DNA of 64,000 nucleotides from Muricoccus nepalensis (GTDB lineage: Bacteria; Pseudomonadota; Alphaproteobacteria; Acetobacterales; Acetobacteraceae). Positions 25,685 through 33,468 of this stretch are shown here, one piece after another. A model generated the notes under the pieces. It saw only the letters and a program-made list of their open reading frames with translations, did no database searches and was not told the origin of the DNA. How positions within the stretch are numbered: position 1 is the stretch's first letter; the number at the start of each line of letters is the position of its first letter. The translations under genes and the position numbers were made by a program. The stretch covers positions 62,001 to 126,000 of the forward strand of contig NZ_RCZP01000012.1 of NCBI RefSeq assembly GCF_006438825.1. The letters run 5' to 3'.

Positions 25685-26359
25685 TCAGTGCCGACGCCCC
25701 CCGCGAAAGCCGCCCTGAAAGCCGCCGCCATGGAAACCACGGTATCCGCCGTAGAACCCTCGGTGGAAGGCGGGCCGGTGATAACGTGCGCCATAGCCGC
25801 CGAAGAAGCCGAGGGTAACCGCCGGGGCGCCGAAATAGGGAGGGTAGTAGCCTGGATAGCCGTAATAAGCCGGGCTGCCATAGACGGCGTAGGGAACGGA
25901 GGCGTATGGCGCCGCCACGACGGCAGGAGCGCGGTTGCCACTCGCGGCCATGCACTGCACGTATGCGACATCGTATTGTTGCTGCAGCTCCCCCGCCGAC
26001 GCCTGGGCGTTCCCGCTGCCGATCGCTGAACCCGTCAGGAGGCCACCGCCGGCGCCGATCGCCGCTCCGGCTCCAGGGTTGCCGGCGGCCGCGCCGACGA
26101 TTGCCCCCGCGGCGGCCCCGACCGCCGTCCCGACGGCAGCGCTTCCTGCAGCCCCGGCGTTTGCTGCCTGCTGCGGGGCGCCAAACCCGATGCTCTGCTG
26201 CGCGTAGTTCCGACAGCCCGCGTCCTCGCCCTGGAAGCGCGCTAGGTCCTTGCCCTCCGGCGGCGTGACGTAGACCCGTGGCCCGGAGGGTGGTGCCACC
26301 GCGCAGGCGCCGAGTGACAGAAGTCCAAACAGCAGGACGGGCATGGGCGTGCGCAGCAT
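25685..26359 (-). CDS. Glycine-zipper lipoprotein
   Basis: 224 residues. The signal peptide ends in a lipobox (LLSLGAC), so it should be a lipoprotein. A CRNYAQQS segment is followed by a long glycine zipper of Ala/Gly repeats (GTAVGAAAGAIVGAAAG) that can insert in membranes. The C-terminus is low-complexity, rich in Tyr, Pro, Gly and Arg, ending in FHGGGFQGGFRGGRR-type repeats. ATG 26359 is used; ATG 26344 is also possible. The function is unknown; such proteins are envelope-associated. Confidence 0.8.
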   Translation of the reverse strand: MLRTPMPVLLFGLLSLGACAVAPPSGPRVYVTPPEGKDLARFQGEDAGCRNYAQQSIGFGAPQQAANAGAAGSAAVGTAVGAAAGAIVGAAAGNPGAGAAIGAGGGLLTGSAIGSGNAQASAGELQQQYDVAYVQCMAASGNRAPAVVAAPYASVPYAVYGSPAYYGYPGYYPPYFGAPAVTLGFFGGYGARYHRPAFHRGFYGGYRGFHGGGFQGGFRGGRRH

Positions 26360-26464
26360 GGTCGGGTTCCTCGGTCCGGCAGGCGCGTTGGCGCCGTCCG
26401 CCGGTTCCATCCAGAAGATGCTCCTTCGCCGGAGGGGTTCAATGAGCGTCTTCGTGCGTGAGGT

Positions 26465-26737
26465 AACGTCCGGCGTGACGGACCCGACCTCACCGCGCGA
26501 CAACTCGCCGTCTTTTTGAGGACCTACGTCTAAGCAGGCCCCCACACAGGGCGAGAGCTCGCCACGGCCCTCGAACTTCACGAGCGCATTATCCGGCGGG
26601 TTCTGGACCACCTGATCGAGGCGGATCTCGTGTCTCGCCTCCCCACCCCGCTCGACCAGCGGTTCGTGTCGGGGAGGCGTACCGTCAAAGGCGCAGCCAT
26701 CATCCGCAAGATCATGCAGGAGGCCCAGCCTGGCTAG
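26465..26737 (+). pseudogene. Broken MarR-like winged-helix regulator
   Basis: One frame from 26465 to TAG 26735-26737 reads DLTARQLAVFLRTYV, then a TAA stop at 26531, then AGPHTGRELATALELHERIIRRVLDHLIEADLVSR and RTVKGAAIIRKIM. This is the pattern of small MarR-like regulators (DLTARQLAVF ... GPHTVRELA ... RALDRL), with helix-turn-helix and wing still readable. No start codon precedes DLTARQ (the frame is closed by TGA just upstream). Loss of start plus an internal stop make it a pseudogene. Homology is from pattern memory. Confidence 0.65.
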
Positions 26738-26877
26738 TAGGATGGTCGGCTACTTCCTCAGCGGCCCTCCAGGGGAAGCACCTCGCGGCACCCCTCACGA
26801 TCATATGCGAATGCGACGCTTCCTGATTGGATCAGCGTCGCCTACCGCTTATTGGAATTTCGATATGGAAACGCGGA

Positions 26878-27150
26878 ATGACCCAACTTCGCCGGCAACC
26901 TCACCAGACTTCACCCAGCTCCGTTAGTAACAGTCAGGACCATTGGTTCCTGGTGTTCGACACCGAACAGTGCCTTCTGCACGTCGAGCACGTCTGGGAG
27001 AACGTGGAAGCCCGCCGGGGCGGTGCCCTGTACCAGGGCAACGTTCGCCTCGAGCTTGGCGAGTTCCTCAAGCAGAGCGGCCGCGGCCCGGTGAAGCGCG
27101 AACTCGAGCGCGTGCTGATGGGCGTCTTCGAGAAACAGTTCAGCGCCTAG
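26878..27150 (+). CDS. Small hypothetical protein
   Basis: 90 residues, start ATG 26878 after GGAAACGCGG. The region DHWFLVFDTEQCLLHVEHVWENVEARRGG and the end VKRELERVLMGVFEKQF have the balanced composition of a real protein, with a strand-rich first half and a C-terminal helix. I do not recognise a named family, though similar small hypotheticals occur in alphaproteobacteria. It lies alone in the accessory zone. Confidence 0.6.
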   Translation: MTQLRRQPHQTSPSSVSNSQDHWFLVFDTEQCLLHVEHVWENVEARRGGALYQGNVRLELGEFLKQSGRGPVKRELERVLMGVFEKQFSA

Positions 27151-27951
27151 CTCCACCACCGCCGTGGAACGCAGGACCTGTCGACGTGCCCTGCATGTTT
27201 ACTCAGCGAAGCCATAACGGCGATGGCCGCTATTTTGCTGAAGGGCTGTGATGGAAATCGAAAGGAACGGCAACGGCTGTTCCAGCCCGATCCCTCAATC
27301 ATGGGCAGCTTCCAGCCCAGCTGCGAGCGTGCTGGCGAGGGCGGCGCGTCGGTGAAGCGGCTGGTTCTATTTGTTGGGTGCGATCGGCAGCAGGCAGCGC
27401 TCGAGAGGAAGGCCGGTTGGCGTCTGCCCGAACAGCTCAATAAAGCGACGTACGGCGTACGCAGTGCTTCATAGGTGTGGCGTCCCGACCCCTGCCCTCG
27501 GCATCGTCAACTCGCCGGCCTTAGAACGACCAAGCTGGATGACCGGCAGCTGGCTCGAGGGCGATCAAGCCCCCGCGGCGCCCGTCCTTGTATCGGACAA
27601 GGTCTTTATCATGCACGCCCTTGTGGCGCGCCACTCGCAGCCACGAAGTCCGCCTGTGAATAAAGATCCTCCCGGTTCGGTCTTTCAACAGGGCTGGAGC
27701 GATGGCCATGAGCAGTCAGATGATGATGCGATCGGTATGCTCCTTCTCGCATCGGCAGGGCGTCCGACGTGGCAGGGGGACTTGGCATTGGGCCGCTCTG
27801 AGAGAACGAGCGCATCAGGAGGCACGATGTCAGCATCCCAACCCCTGCGCATCGGTCGGCGCTGGCCGGCATTGGGGGCTATGCTGGGCGCCGGGGTGAG
27901 GCCGTCCACCCATCCGGCCATCCCGGCGTGGACTCCCAGCGGGTCCCTTGC
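27151..27951. other. 800-base region without recognised gene
   Basis: Open frames here lack the G/C third-position bias of neighbours and match nothing I recognise. A 29-codon minus-strand stretch at about 27374-27460 (RRFIELFGQTPTGLPLERCL) looks like a gene fragment ending in a stop but cannot be assigned. The promoter of the ECF sigma gene must lie at the right end. Confidence 0.45.
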
Positions 27952-28518
27952 ATGACGTGGCCCGGCCGAGGGACGAACAAACCGAGGCAAACTTCCCCAA
28001 AGCAGGATTTCGGCGAGGTGGTTCTTACACACCTGGACGCTGCATACAGCCTAGCTCGTTGGTTGGTGCGGGATCCCCATCTGGCGGAGGATATTGTGCA
28101 GGAGGCGGTACTCCGAGGGTTGAGCTATTTTGCGTCCTTCCGCGGCGAGGACGGGCGCGCTTGGCTGATGCGCATCGTCCGCAACACCGCCTACACCATG
28201 CTGGCCACGCGCCGTCGGGCGGATGCAGGCATGGACCGAAACGAGGCGCTGAACGGCGAAGCGGTGCTGAACCTGCCGGATCCAGGGGAGGGTCCGGACG
28301 CAGCGCTGGGGCGCAAGGAGGATACCGAACGGCTGGAGCGGGCGCTGAGCGCGCTGCCGGTCGAATTGCGAGAGTGCCTCATCCTGAAGGAACTCGAGGA
28401 GCTCTCCTACAAGGAGATCGCGCAAATCACCGGTGTGCCGATCGGCACCGTGATGTCGCGGCTTTGGCGGGCCCGGCGCGCCCTGATTGCCGGGGAAAGG
28501 ATCGCCGATGACCAGTGA
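27952..28518 (+). CDS. ECF RNA polymerase sigma factor
   Basis: 188 residues. Region 2 shows LARWLVRDPHLAEDIVQEAVLRGL and RAWLMRIVRNTAYTML; region 4 shows ERALSALPVELRECLILKELEELSYKEIAQITGVPIGTVMSRLWRARRAL. It directs RNA polymerase to a stress regulon. ATG 27952 is chosen; a GTG at 27928 would add eight residues. It overlaps the anti-sigma gene by 11 bases, the usual arrangement. No matching promoter motif could be picked out upstream. Confidence 0.93.
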   Translation: MTWPGRGTNKPRQTSPKQDFGEVVLTHLDAAYSLARWLVRDPHLAEDIVQEAVLRGLSYFASFRGEDGRAWLMRIVRNTAYTMLATRRRADAGMDRNEALNGEAVLNLPDPGEGPDAALGRKEDTERLERALSALPVELRECLILKELEELSYKEIAQITGVPIGTVMSRLWRARRALIAGERIADDQ

Positions 28519-29272
28519 TCTCTGCCACGAGATGAGCCTGCTGGTGCAGGCGGACATGGATGGTGAGTTGCACGCTGCCGAAGCCGCCCGCGTCGCCGCG
28601 CACCTGGAGACCTGTGCAGCCTGCCAGGAGTTCCAGCACCAACTCCTAGCGCTCTCAGGAGTGCTGCGCCGGGACTTGCCGCGCCATCGCGCGCCCGACC
28701 ACCTGCGAAAAGAGGTCCGAACAAGGATCACGAACCGTACCCCCGGTCCATCCGCTTCGCTGCGCCGCTGGGCTCTTGGCATTGGACCTGCGCTCGCAGC
28801 GGGCATCGTCCTTTTCGCTCTAATGCCGTTGGGAGAGGGAAGGCTGGGCATGTCGGACTGGGTGGTAGCGGCCCATGTTCGAGCCCTCCAGCCGCAGCAC
28901 CTCCTGGACGTCGCATCGACCGAACAGCACACGGTGAAGCCGTGGTTTGCCGGGCGGCTGCCCTTTTCGCCCCCGGTCCGTGACTTGGCCTCCCAGGGTT
29001 TCCCGCTGGTGGGGGGACGCGTCGACGCTCTGCCGGGCAGCCCGGCTGCGGCGCTGGTCTACAAGCGGCGGGAGCACGTCATAAACCTCTTCGCGTGGCC
29101 GACCCTGCCGGAGGAGCAGGGCAAGCAACCGGTTTCGGGCAGCCGCGAGGGGTACAACTTCGTGGGCTGGGCAGAGGACGGCATGACCATCTGGGCCGTG
29201 TCCGACTTGAATGAGCGCGAACTTGCTGAGTTCGCCGCCCGATGGGTCGCTAGCGCCACTCCCACGATGTGA
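28508..29272 (+). CDS. Anti-sigma factor with zinc-binding HxxxCxxC motif
   Basis: 254 residues. The N-terminal domain has the ZAS motif HLETCAACQ (HxxxCxxC), which clamps the cognate sigma factor. One membrane helix follows (ALGIGPALAAGIVLFALMPL), and the periplasmic part is about 140 residues, including VYKRREHVINLFAWP and GYNFVGWAEDGMTIWAVSD, as seen in many alphaproteobacterial transmembrane anti-sigma proteins. It overlaps the sigma gene by 11 bases, so translation is coupled. The signal that releases the sigma factor is not known. Confidence 0.92.
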   Translation: MTSDLCHEMSLLVQADMDGELHAAEAARVAAHLETCAACQEFQHQLLALSGVLRRDLPRHRAPDHLRKEVRTRITNRTPGPSASLRRWALGIGPALAAGIVLFALMPLGEGRLGMSDWVVAAHVRALQPQHLLDVASTEQHTVKPWFAGRLPFSPPVRDLASQGFPLVGGRVDALPGSPAAALVYKRREHVINLFAWPTLPEEQGKQPVSGSREGYNFVGWAEDGMTIWAVSDLNERELAEFAARWVASATPTM

Positions 29273-29464
29273 GCAAACGCACAGAAGCATTCAGCGACCG
29301 TGAATAAGCTGCTTCCCGGACAGGTCTTCTCTCTGTTGCTCCTGGGAGGTCGACGTGAGCGGAACAGCTTGGATTTTTGGAAGCGCGGGCAGCACCTCAA
29401 GGGCAGCCCCCTTGCTCGCACCGGTCCCGTCCACACCGCGCGTCGCCCCGGAGGGACAGCCCGG

Positions 29465-30079
29465 ATGAGCGCGCCGATGGCCGCTTTGCTGATGGGCGCC
29501 AGCGTCGGCCTCTCGATTGCCGCACCGATCGGGCCGGCCGCCGTGCTTTGCATTGAACGCACGCTCGCGGCCGGTATCAACCAAGGCCTCGCGACCGGCC
29601 TCGGCGTGGCCACCGTGCACCTCGCCTACGGCACCCTGGCCGTCGCGGGCGGCGTTGGGCTGGCGCAGCAATGGCTAAATACCCCCTTTGTGCCCATCCT
29701 CTCGGGCTTGGTTCTACTCTGGTTCGCGGTCCGAGTGCTCAGGCGAGGCATGATACCGGCTATCCGATCCGAAATGCCGCCGACGCTCGCCTCCTCCTAC
29801 TGGGGTGCGGTCTGCTTCGGATTGCTCAACCCCACAACGCCGATCCTCTTCGCCGCCATGGTGCCAGCGCTGATCGGACGTGGGACCGTGACGCTGGCGC
29901 CTCTGCTGATTGCCGGCATTTTCATCGGCTCCCTCGCTTGGTGGTGCGCCCTCACGGGAAGCATCTCTCTGATGCGAAGCCGGATGACCGCTCGGGTCTT
30001 GGGCTTAATGAACAAAACGGCTGGCCTTGCGCTGGCGGGCCTTGCTGCGGCCATGATCGCGCGTGCCTGGAGCGGCTGA
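29465..30079 (+). CDS. LysE-family amino acid exporter
   Basis: 204 residues, six predicted membrane helices. MGASVGLSIAAPIGPAAVLCIERTLAAG is the LysE/RhtB signature at the N-terminus, and GLLNPTTPILFAAMVPAL is the second conserved segment. It exports amino acids or small metabolites. It follows the sigma/anti-sigma pair by 192 bases and could be a target of that sigma factor, but no promoter evidence supports this. Confidence 0.85.
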   Translation: MSAPMAALLMGASVGLSIAAPIGPAAVLCIERTLAAGINQGLATGLGVATVHLAYGTLAVAGGVGLAQQWLNTPFVPILSGLVLLWFAVRVLRRGMIPAIRSEMPPTLASSYWGAVCFGLLNPTTPILFAAMVPALIGRGTVTLAPLLIAGIFIGSLAWWCALTGSISLMRSRMTARVLGLMNKTAGLALAGLAAAMIARAWSG

Positions 30080-30429
30080 TCTGCCAAGCGTCCTCCGCAA
30101 GGTCGCGGCGTGGCAGGCGGTCGCACCATCCACCCAACGCGAGTGATCCCTGAACCGGTCCCTCCACTTGTTGGTGGTGTGCGCCAGAGCGAAGGGTAAG
30201 CTGTCGCGCCGCCGTAAGTCGGCTCGCGCGCGGCTGTCTTGATGGCCGCCGTCATCCTCGCTGTGCGGCGGCGCGGGTAGATCCGATGTGGTGATTTTTG
30301 AACGCGCTTCGTCGCGGTGGAAATCTCCTGACCCACTTGAACCTTTAGGGTTCAGTCGCTTCCCCCGCTTACGCCATGCGCCCACCATCGCTTTGAGCAA
30401 CGGGGCACGCATCGGCGTGTCGGCCCGCA
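30080..30429. other. Gene-poor stretch before IS110 remnant
   Basis: 350 bases with no recognisable protein or RNA. It may include the lost left part of the IS110-type element, but no transposase catalytic segment can be read here. Confidence 0.45.
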
Positions 30430-30918
30430 GTGCCCTGCCGGAGCATGGCGCCGGTGGTTGAGGAGCTGCAGGCCCTGCGCGGTGTCTCGCTGATCGTTGC
30501 CCCGCTAATGGGGGTCTATGTCGGCGACAGCCAGCGGTTTGACAACCTGCGCCGGCTGACCGCCCATCTTCGGCTCGTGCCCCCGGAGCACGAGAGCGGG
30601 GCCAAGCGCCGCCAGGGCGCGATCACCAAGGCTGCCAGGCCGCTCGCGCGGCGGATGTTGATCGCGGTCGCCTGAGACTACCGGCTGCCGGCCCGCCTGT
30701 CAGTGCCAACGAGGCCCCGCTTGGACGGATTGCCACAAGAGGGGCGTGATACTGCCCGGAAGGCACCGGCGCGCGTCTGCGCCCGATAAGGTCGTCTGCA
30801 GGCGAGCGGCCAACTTCGCCTCCCTGCCAAACAACTTGCCAATGCCGGCATGTTGCATACGGGATCGCGGCGCGCGCAAGCTGCGCCCGGACGGCGGGGG
30901 TCCACATGGGCGGCCTGA
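30430..30918 (+). mobile_element. IS110-family transposase remnant (C-terminal domain, two stops)
   Basis: A single frame reads MAPVVEELQALRGVSLIVAP, then RRLTAHLRLVPPEHESGAKRRQGAITKAARPLARRMLIAVA, which is the C-terminal (IS116/IS110/IS902) domain. It is interrupted by TGA at 30673, where the family has a Trp (AWDYR), continues as DYRLPARL, and has a second stop TAA at 30787 before closing at 30916. The N-terminal DEDD catalytic half is absent. No terminal repeats were found. It is a dead fragment. Confidence 0.8.
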
Positions 30919-30971
30919 AAGGACGTCAGACACCCCACCGACGCATGAAACCCTCGCCGCTCACCGCACTG

Positions 30972-30977
30972 TATAAT
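30972..30977 (+). promoter_or_regulatory. Consensus -10 element upstream of ASCH gene
   Basis: TATAAT, rare in this GC-rich sequence, lies 36 bases before the start codon of the ASCH protein. No good -35 hexamer is found at the proper distance, so it is only a probable promoter. Confidence 0.45.
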
Positions 30978-31013
30978 GAGAGCATCGTTGCGGCGATGTG
31001 GAAGGAGGGACAG

Positions 31014-31457
31014 ATGGACGCCGAACTGAGGTGCGTGCTGAAGGCGGCCTTCCCAGGTGAGGACGCCCGCTACTTTTTCGCGATGTCGATCGGGAGTGCC
31101 CCCGAACAAGCGGACGAGGGCGCTGCCCTGATCCTCGAAGGCACGAAGACGCTCACCTCCTCACCCTTCTGGGACTACCCCGACGGCGTAATCCCTTTTG
31201 TCGGCGCACTCGGCGTCCTTCTCGACGGCGCGAGGCAGCCGCGTGGGGTCGTTGAGACGACGCGTGTGGAGGTGTTGCCGTTCGGGGCCGTGACCGAGGA
31301 CATGGCCCACGCCTATGGTGAAGGGGAACGGACGGTCGAGTGGTGGCGTCGAGTGATGGGGGAGTTCTACCTCGCCTCGGCGACCAGCCATGGAGCAACC
31401 TTCACCGAGGACACATCCCTGATTTGGGAGTGGTTCCGGGTCGTGCGCCACTTGTAA
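31014..31457 (+). CDS. ASCH-domain protein
   Basis: 147 residues. KTLTSSPFWDY, FVGALGVLLDGARQPRGVVETTRVEVLPFGAVTEDMAHAYGEGERTVEWWRRV and the end DTSLIWEWFRVV match the ASCH fold (YhfF-like), a PUA-related RNA-binding or nucleotide-binding barrel. ATG 31014 follows GGAAGGAGGGAC, an excellent ribosome binding site. It is possibly involved in RNA or nucleoside handling; no partner gene suggests more. It is the last gene of the accessory zone. Confidence 0.82.
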   Translation: MDAELRCVLKAAFPGEDARYFFAMSIGSAPEQADEGAALILEGTKTLTSSPFWDYPDGVIPFVGALGVLLDGARQPRGVVETTRVEVLPFGAVTEDMAHAYGEGERTVEWWRRVMGEFYLASATSHGATFTEDTSLIWEWFRVVRHL

Positions 31458-31577
31458 ATCGGAGCTGTTCGCTAAGCCGGAGCTAAGCCTGGAGTTTTCG
31501 TCTCAGCCTCAGTCCGAAGCGCGTTCTAGGACACAAATTTGTCCTCGGCGCTATCCTCCTGATGACAGACCTATCGT

Positions 31578-32315
31578 CTAGGCGAGGGGCCGCGCCAGCG
31601 CCGAGCGGATGTCGATCGCCTCGCGCCGTGGACGGTCCAGCCGGAGGTCCCGCTCGATCTCCAGCAAGTGGTGCCGCATCAGCGCCGCCGCCGCTCGGTG
31701 CCGCCGCCGGCGGACCAGCTCCACGAAGCTGGCGTGGTCGTCGTGCCAGCAAGCCAGGCCGCCACGGTTGTCGAACAGCGCGATCACAAGGCTCGTCCGC
31801 GCCACCAGGAGGCGCACCGCCCCGGCCAGGATCGGGTTGCCCGAGAGGTTGGCAACCAGGACGTGGAACCCGCCCGAGAGCCGGATGGCCTCGCGCAGCC
31901 GCCCGGCGGCCCGCAGCCGGCCCTCCTCCGCCAGGTTCTCCGACAGCGCGGCGACGGCGGCGGGGTCGCCGGCCCGCGCCACCGCCTCGGCCGTGCCCGC
32001 CTCGATGGCGCGCCGCGCCGCGAAGATGGCACGCGCCTCCGCCGCGTCCGGCGACGCGACCCGCGCACCCCGGTTCGGAAGGATCGTGACCAGCCCCTCC
32101 CAGGCGAGGCGGTGCAACACCTCGCCGACCACCCGCCGGCCGAGGTCGAAGGTCTCGACGAGGTCGGCCTCGGTCAGCCGCGTTCCCGGCGGCAGGCGCT
32201 GGTCCACGATCGCCGCAAGAAGGTGCTCGTGCACGCCCGCCGCGTCCCGCGCGCGGGGGCGATTGCCGGCGTGGACCACGCCGACCAGACGGTTCTGCCC
32301 CGGTCCCTTATGCAC
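31578..32315 (-). CDS. GntR-family regulator (FadR/FCD subgroup)
   Basis: 245 residues. N-terminal winged helix: HEHLLAAIVDQRLPPGTRLTEADLVETFDLGRRVVGEVLHRLAWEGLVTILPNRGARVA. The C-terminal FCD domain has FAARRAIEAGTAE, the metal-site pattern FHVLVANLSGNP and HDDHASFVELVRRR. It should respond to a carboxylate ligand. Start GTG 32315 has GGGAGGG upstream. It is divergent from the second hydantoin-type cluster with a perfect palindrome between them, so it very likely controls that cluster. Confidence 0.9.
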   Translation of the reverse strand: MHKGPGQNRLVGVVHAGNRPRARDAAGVHEHLLAAIVDQRLPPGTRLTEADLVETFDLGRRVVGEVLHRLAWEGLVTILPNRGARVASPDAAEARAIFAARRAIEAGTAEAVARAGDPAAVAALSENLAEEGRLRAAGRLREAIRLSGGFHVLVANLSGNPILAGAVRLLVARTSLVIALFDNRGGLACWHDDHASFVELVRRRRHRAAAALMRHHLLEIERDLRLDRPRREAIDIRSALARPLA

Positions 32316-32336
32316 GGCGCCCTCCCGGCACGCAGC

Positions 32337-32352
32337 GGATTGCGCGCAATCC
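32337..32352. promoter_or_regulatory. Perfect palindrome, likely GntR operator
   Basis: GGATTGCGCGCAATCC is a 16-base perfect palindrome (32337-32352) lying 22 bases upstream of the GntR start and 82 bases upstream of the binding-protein gene. Its place and symmetry fit the operator of the divergent regulator. Confidence 0.6.
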
Positions 32353-32434
32353 TGCGGCAGGGCGCCTCCTTCGTCCATTCCGATCTGGCACGGGCCTTGC
32401 GCTCCCTCTCCGCGCCCTCCCCGGAGATCCGCCC

Positions 32435-33457
32435 ATGCTTGCCCGACGCTCGCTCCTCGCGGCCCCTGCCGTTCTCCTCGCGCCCGGTCTCGGTCGGGCG
32501 CAGGGGGCAATGACGGAGCTGAAATTCTCCCTTGCCGCCCCGCTTGACGGCTCGAACGCCGCCTTCTTCCTCGCGGAGGAGCGCGGCTGGTTCCGGGAGG
32601 CCGGGTTGCGCGTGCAGTTCGACCCCTCCGGCGGGTCGGGCGAGGCGGTGACGCGCGTCGGCTCCGGCACCTACGACCTGGGCGTGGCGGACCTCGGCGT
32701 GGTGCTGGAGTTCAACGGCCGCCAGCCCGCCTCCGCCATCAAATGCGTCTACATGCTCTACTACCGCTCCCCGCTCTGCGCCGCCTCCTTCGCAAAGGCG
32801 GGGATCGAGCGGCCGGCGGACCTCGCGGGCAAGCGCGTCGGCGCGGCGCTCACGGACGGCGCCTACAAGCTCTTCCCGGCCTACGCCGCCCGCACCGGCC
32901 TCGATCCGAGCGGCGTGAAGTGGCAATACGGCGACCTCCGCCTGCGGGAGGCGATGCTGCTGCGCGGCGACGCCGAGGCGATCCTTGGCTTCGACAGCAC
33001 GATGTATTTCGGCCTTGTCCGCAACGGCGTGCGCCCCGCCGACCTGCGCTTCCTCTACTTCGCCGACGCGGGCATGCCGCTCTACGGCAACGGGCTGATC
33101 GCCTCGCGCCGCCTGGCCGAGACGAACCCGGAGGCGTTGCGCCGCTTCGTCGCCGCCGCAGCGCGGGGCTGGCAGGCCGCCATGGCTGACCCCGCGGCAG
33201 CGGCCGGGGCGCTGCGCCGGAAGGACTCCTTGATCGAAGCGGCGCTGGAGACGGAGCGGCTGACCTGGCTCGTCCGCAACCAGCTCGTCACGGAGGAGAG
33301 CCGGGCCGACGGCATGGGCGGCGTGCGGCCGGAGCGGCTGGCCGCAATGGCCGAGCAGGTCGGCGCCGCCTTCGGCCTGCCCACGCCCGTCGCGCCGAGC
33401 GCGCTCTTCACGCCGGACTTCCTGCCCGACGCCGCCATTCGCCGCGTTCCTGCGTGA
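32435..33457 (+). CDS. ABC transporter substrate-binding protein (SsuA/THI5-like)
   Basis: 340 residues with a signal peptide (MLARRSLLAAPAVLLAPGLGRAQ). LSLAAP-type start (KFSLAAPLDGSNAAFFLAEERGWFREAGL), SGGSGEAVTRVGSGTYDLGVADLG and DLAGKRVGAAL are typical of NMT1/SsuA-type receptors for pyrimidine or sulfonate-like small molecules. It is the first gene of the cluster with the dihydropyrimidinase, so a cyclic amide or hydantoin ligand is a reasonable guess. No ABC permease or ATPase gene is in the window. Confidence 0.88.
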   Translation: MLARRSLLAAPAVLLAPGLGRAQGAMTELKFSLAAPLDGSNAAFFLAEERGWFREAGLRVQFDPSGGSGEAVTRVGSGTYDLGVADLGVVLEFNGRQPASAIKCVYMLYYRSPLCAASFAKAGIERPADLAGKRVGAALTDGAYKLFPAYAARTGLDPSGVKWQYGDLRLREAMLLRGDAEAILGFDSTMYFGLVRNGVRPADLRFLYFADAGMPLYGNGLIASRRLAETNPEALRRFVAAAARGWQAAMADPAAAAGALRRKDSLIEAALETERLTWLVRNQLVTEESRADGMGGVRPERLAAMAEQVGAAFGLPTPVAPSALFTPDFLPDAAIRRVPA

Positions 33458-33468
33458 GGGACCCCGGC

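Noticed and set aside
31578-32315. The 16-base palindrome at 32337 read as a possible recombination site
   Set aside because: Its place between a GntR gene and its divergent target is better explained as an operator; no recombinase or flanking repeats are seen.
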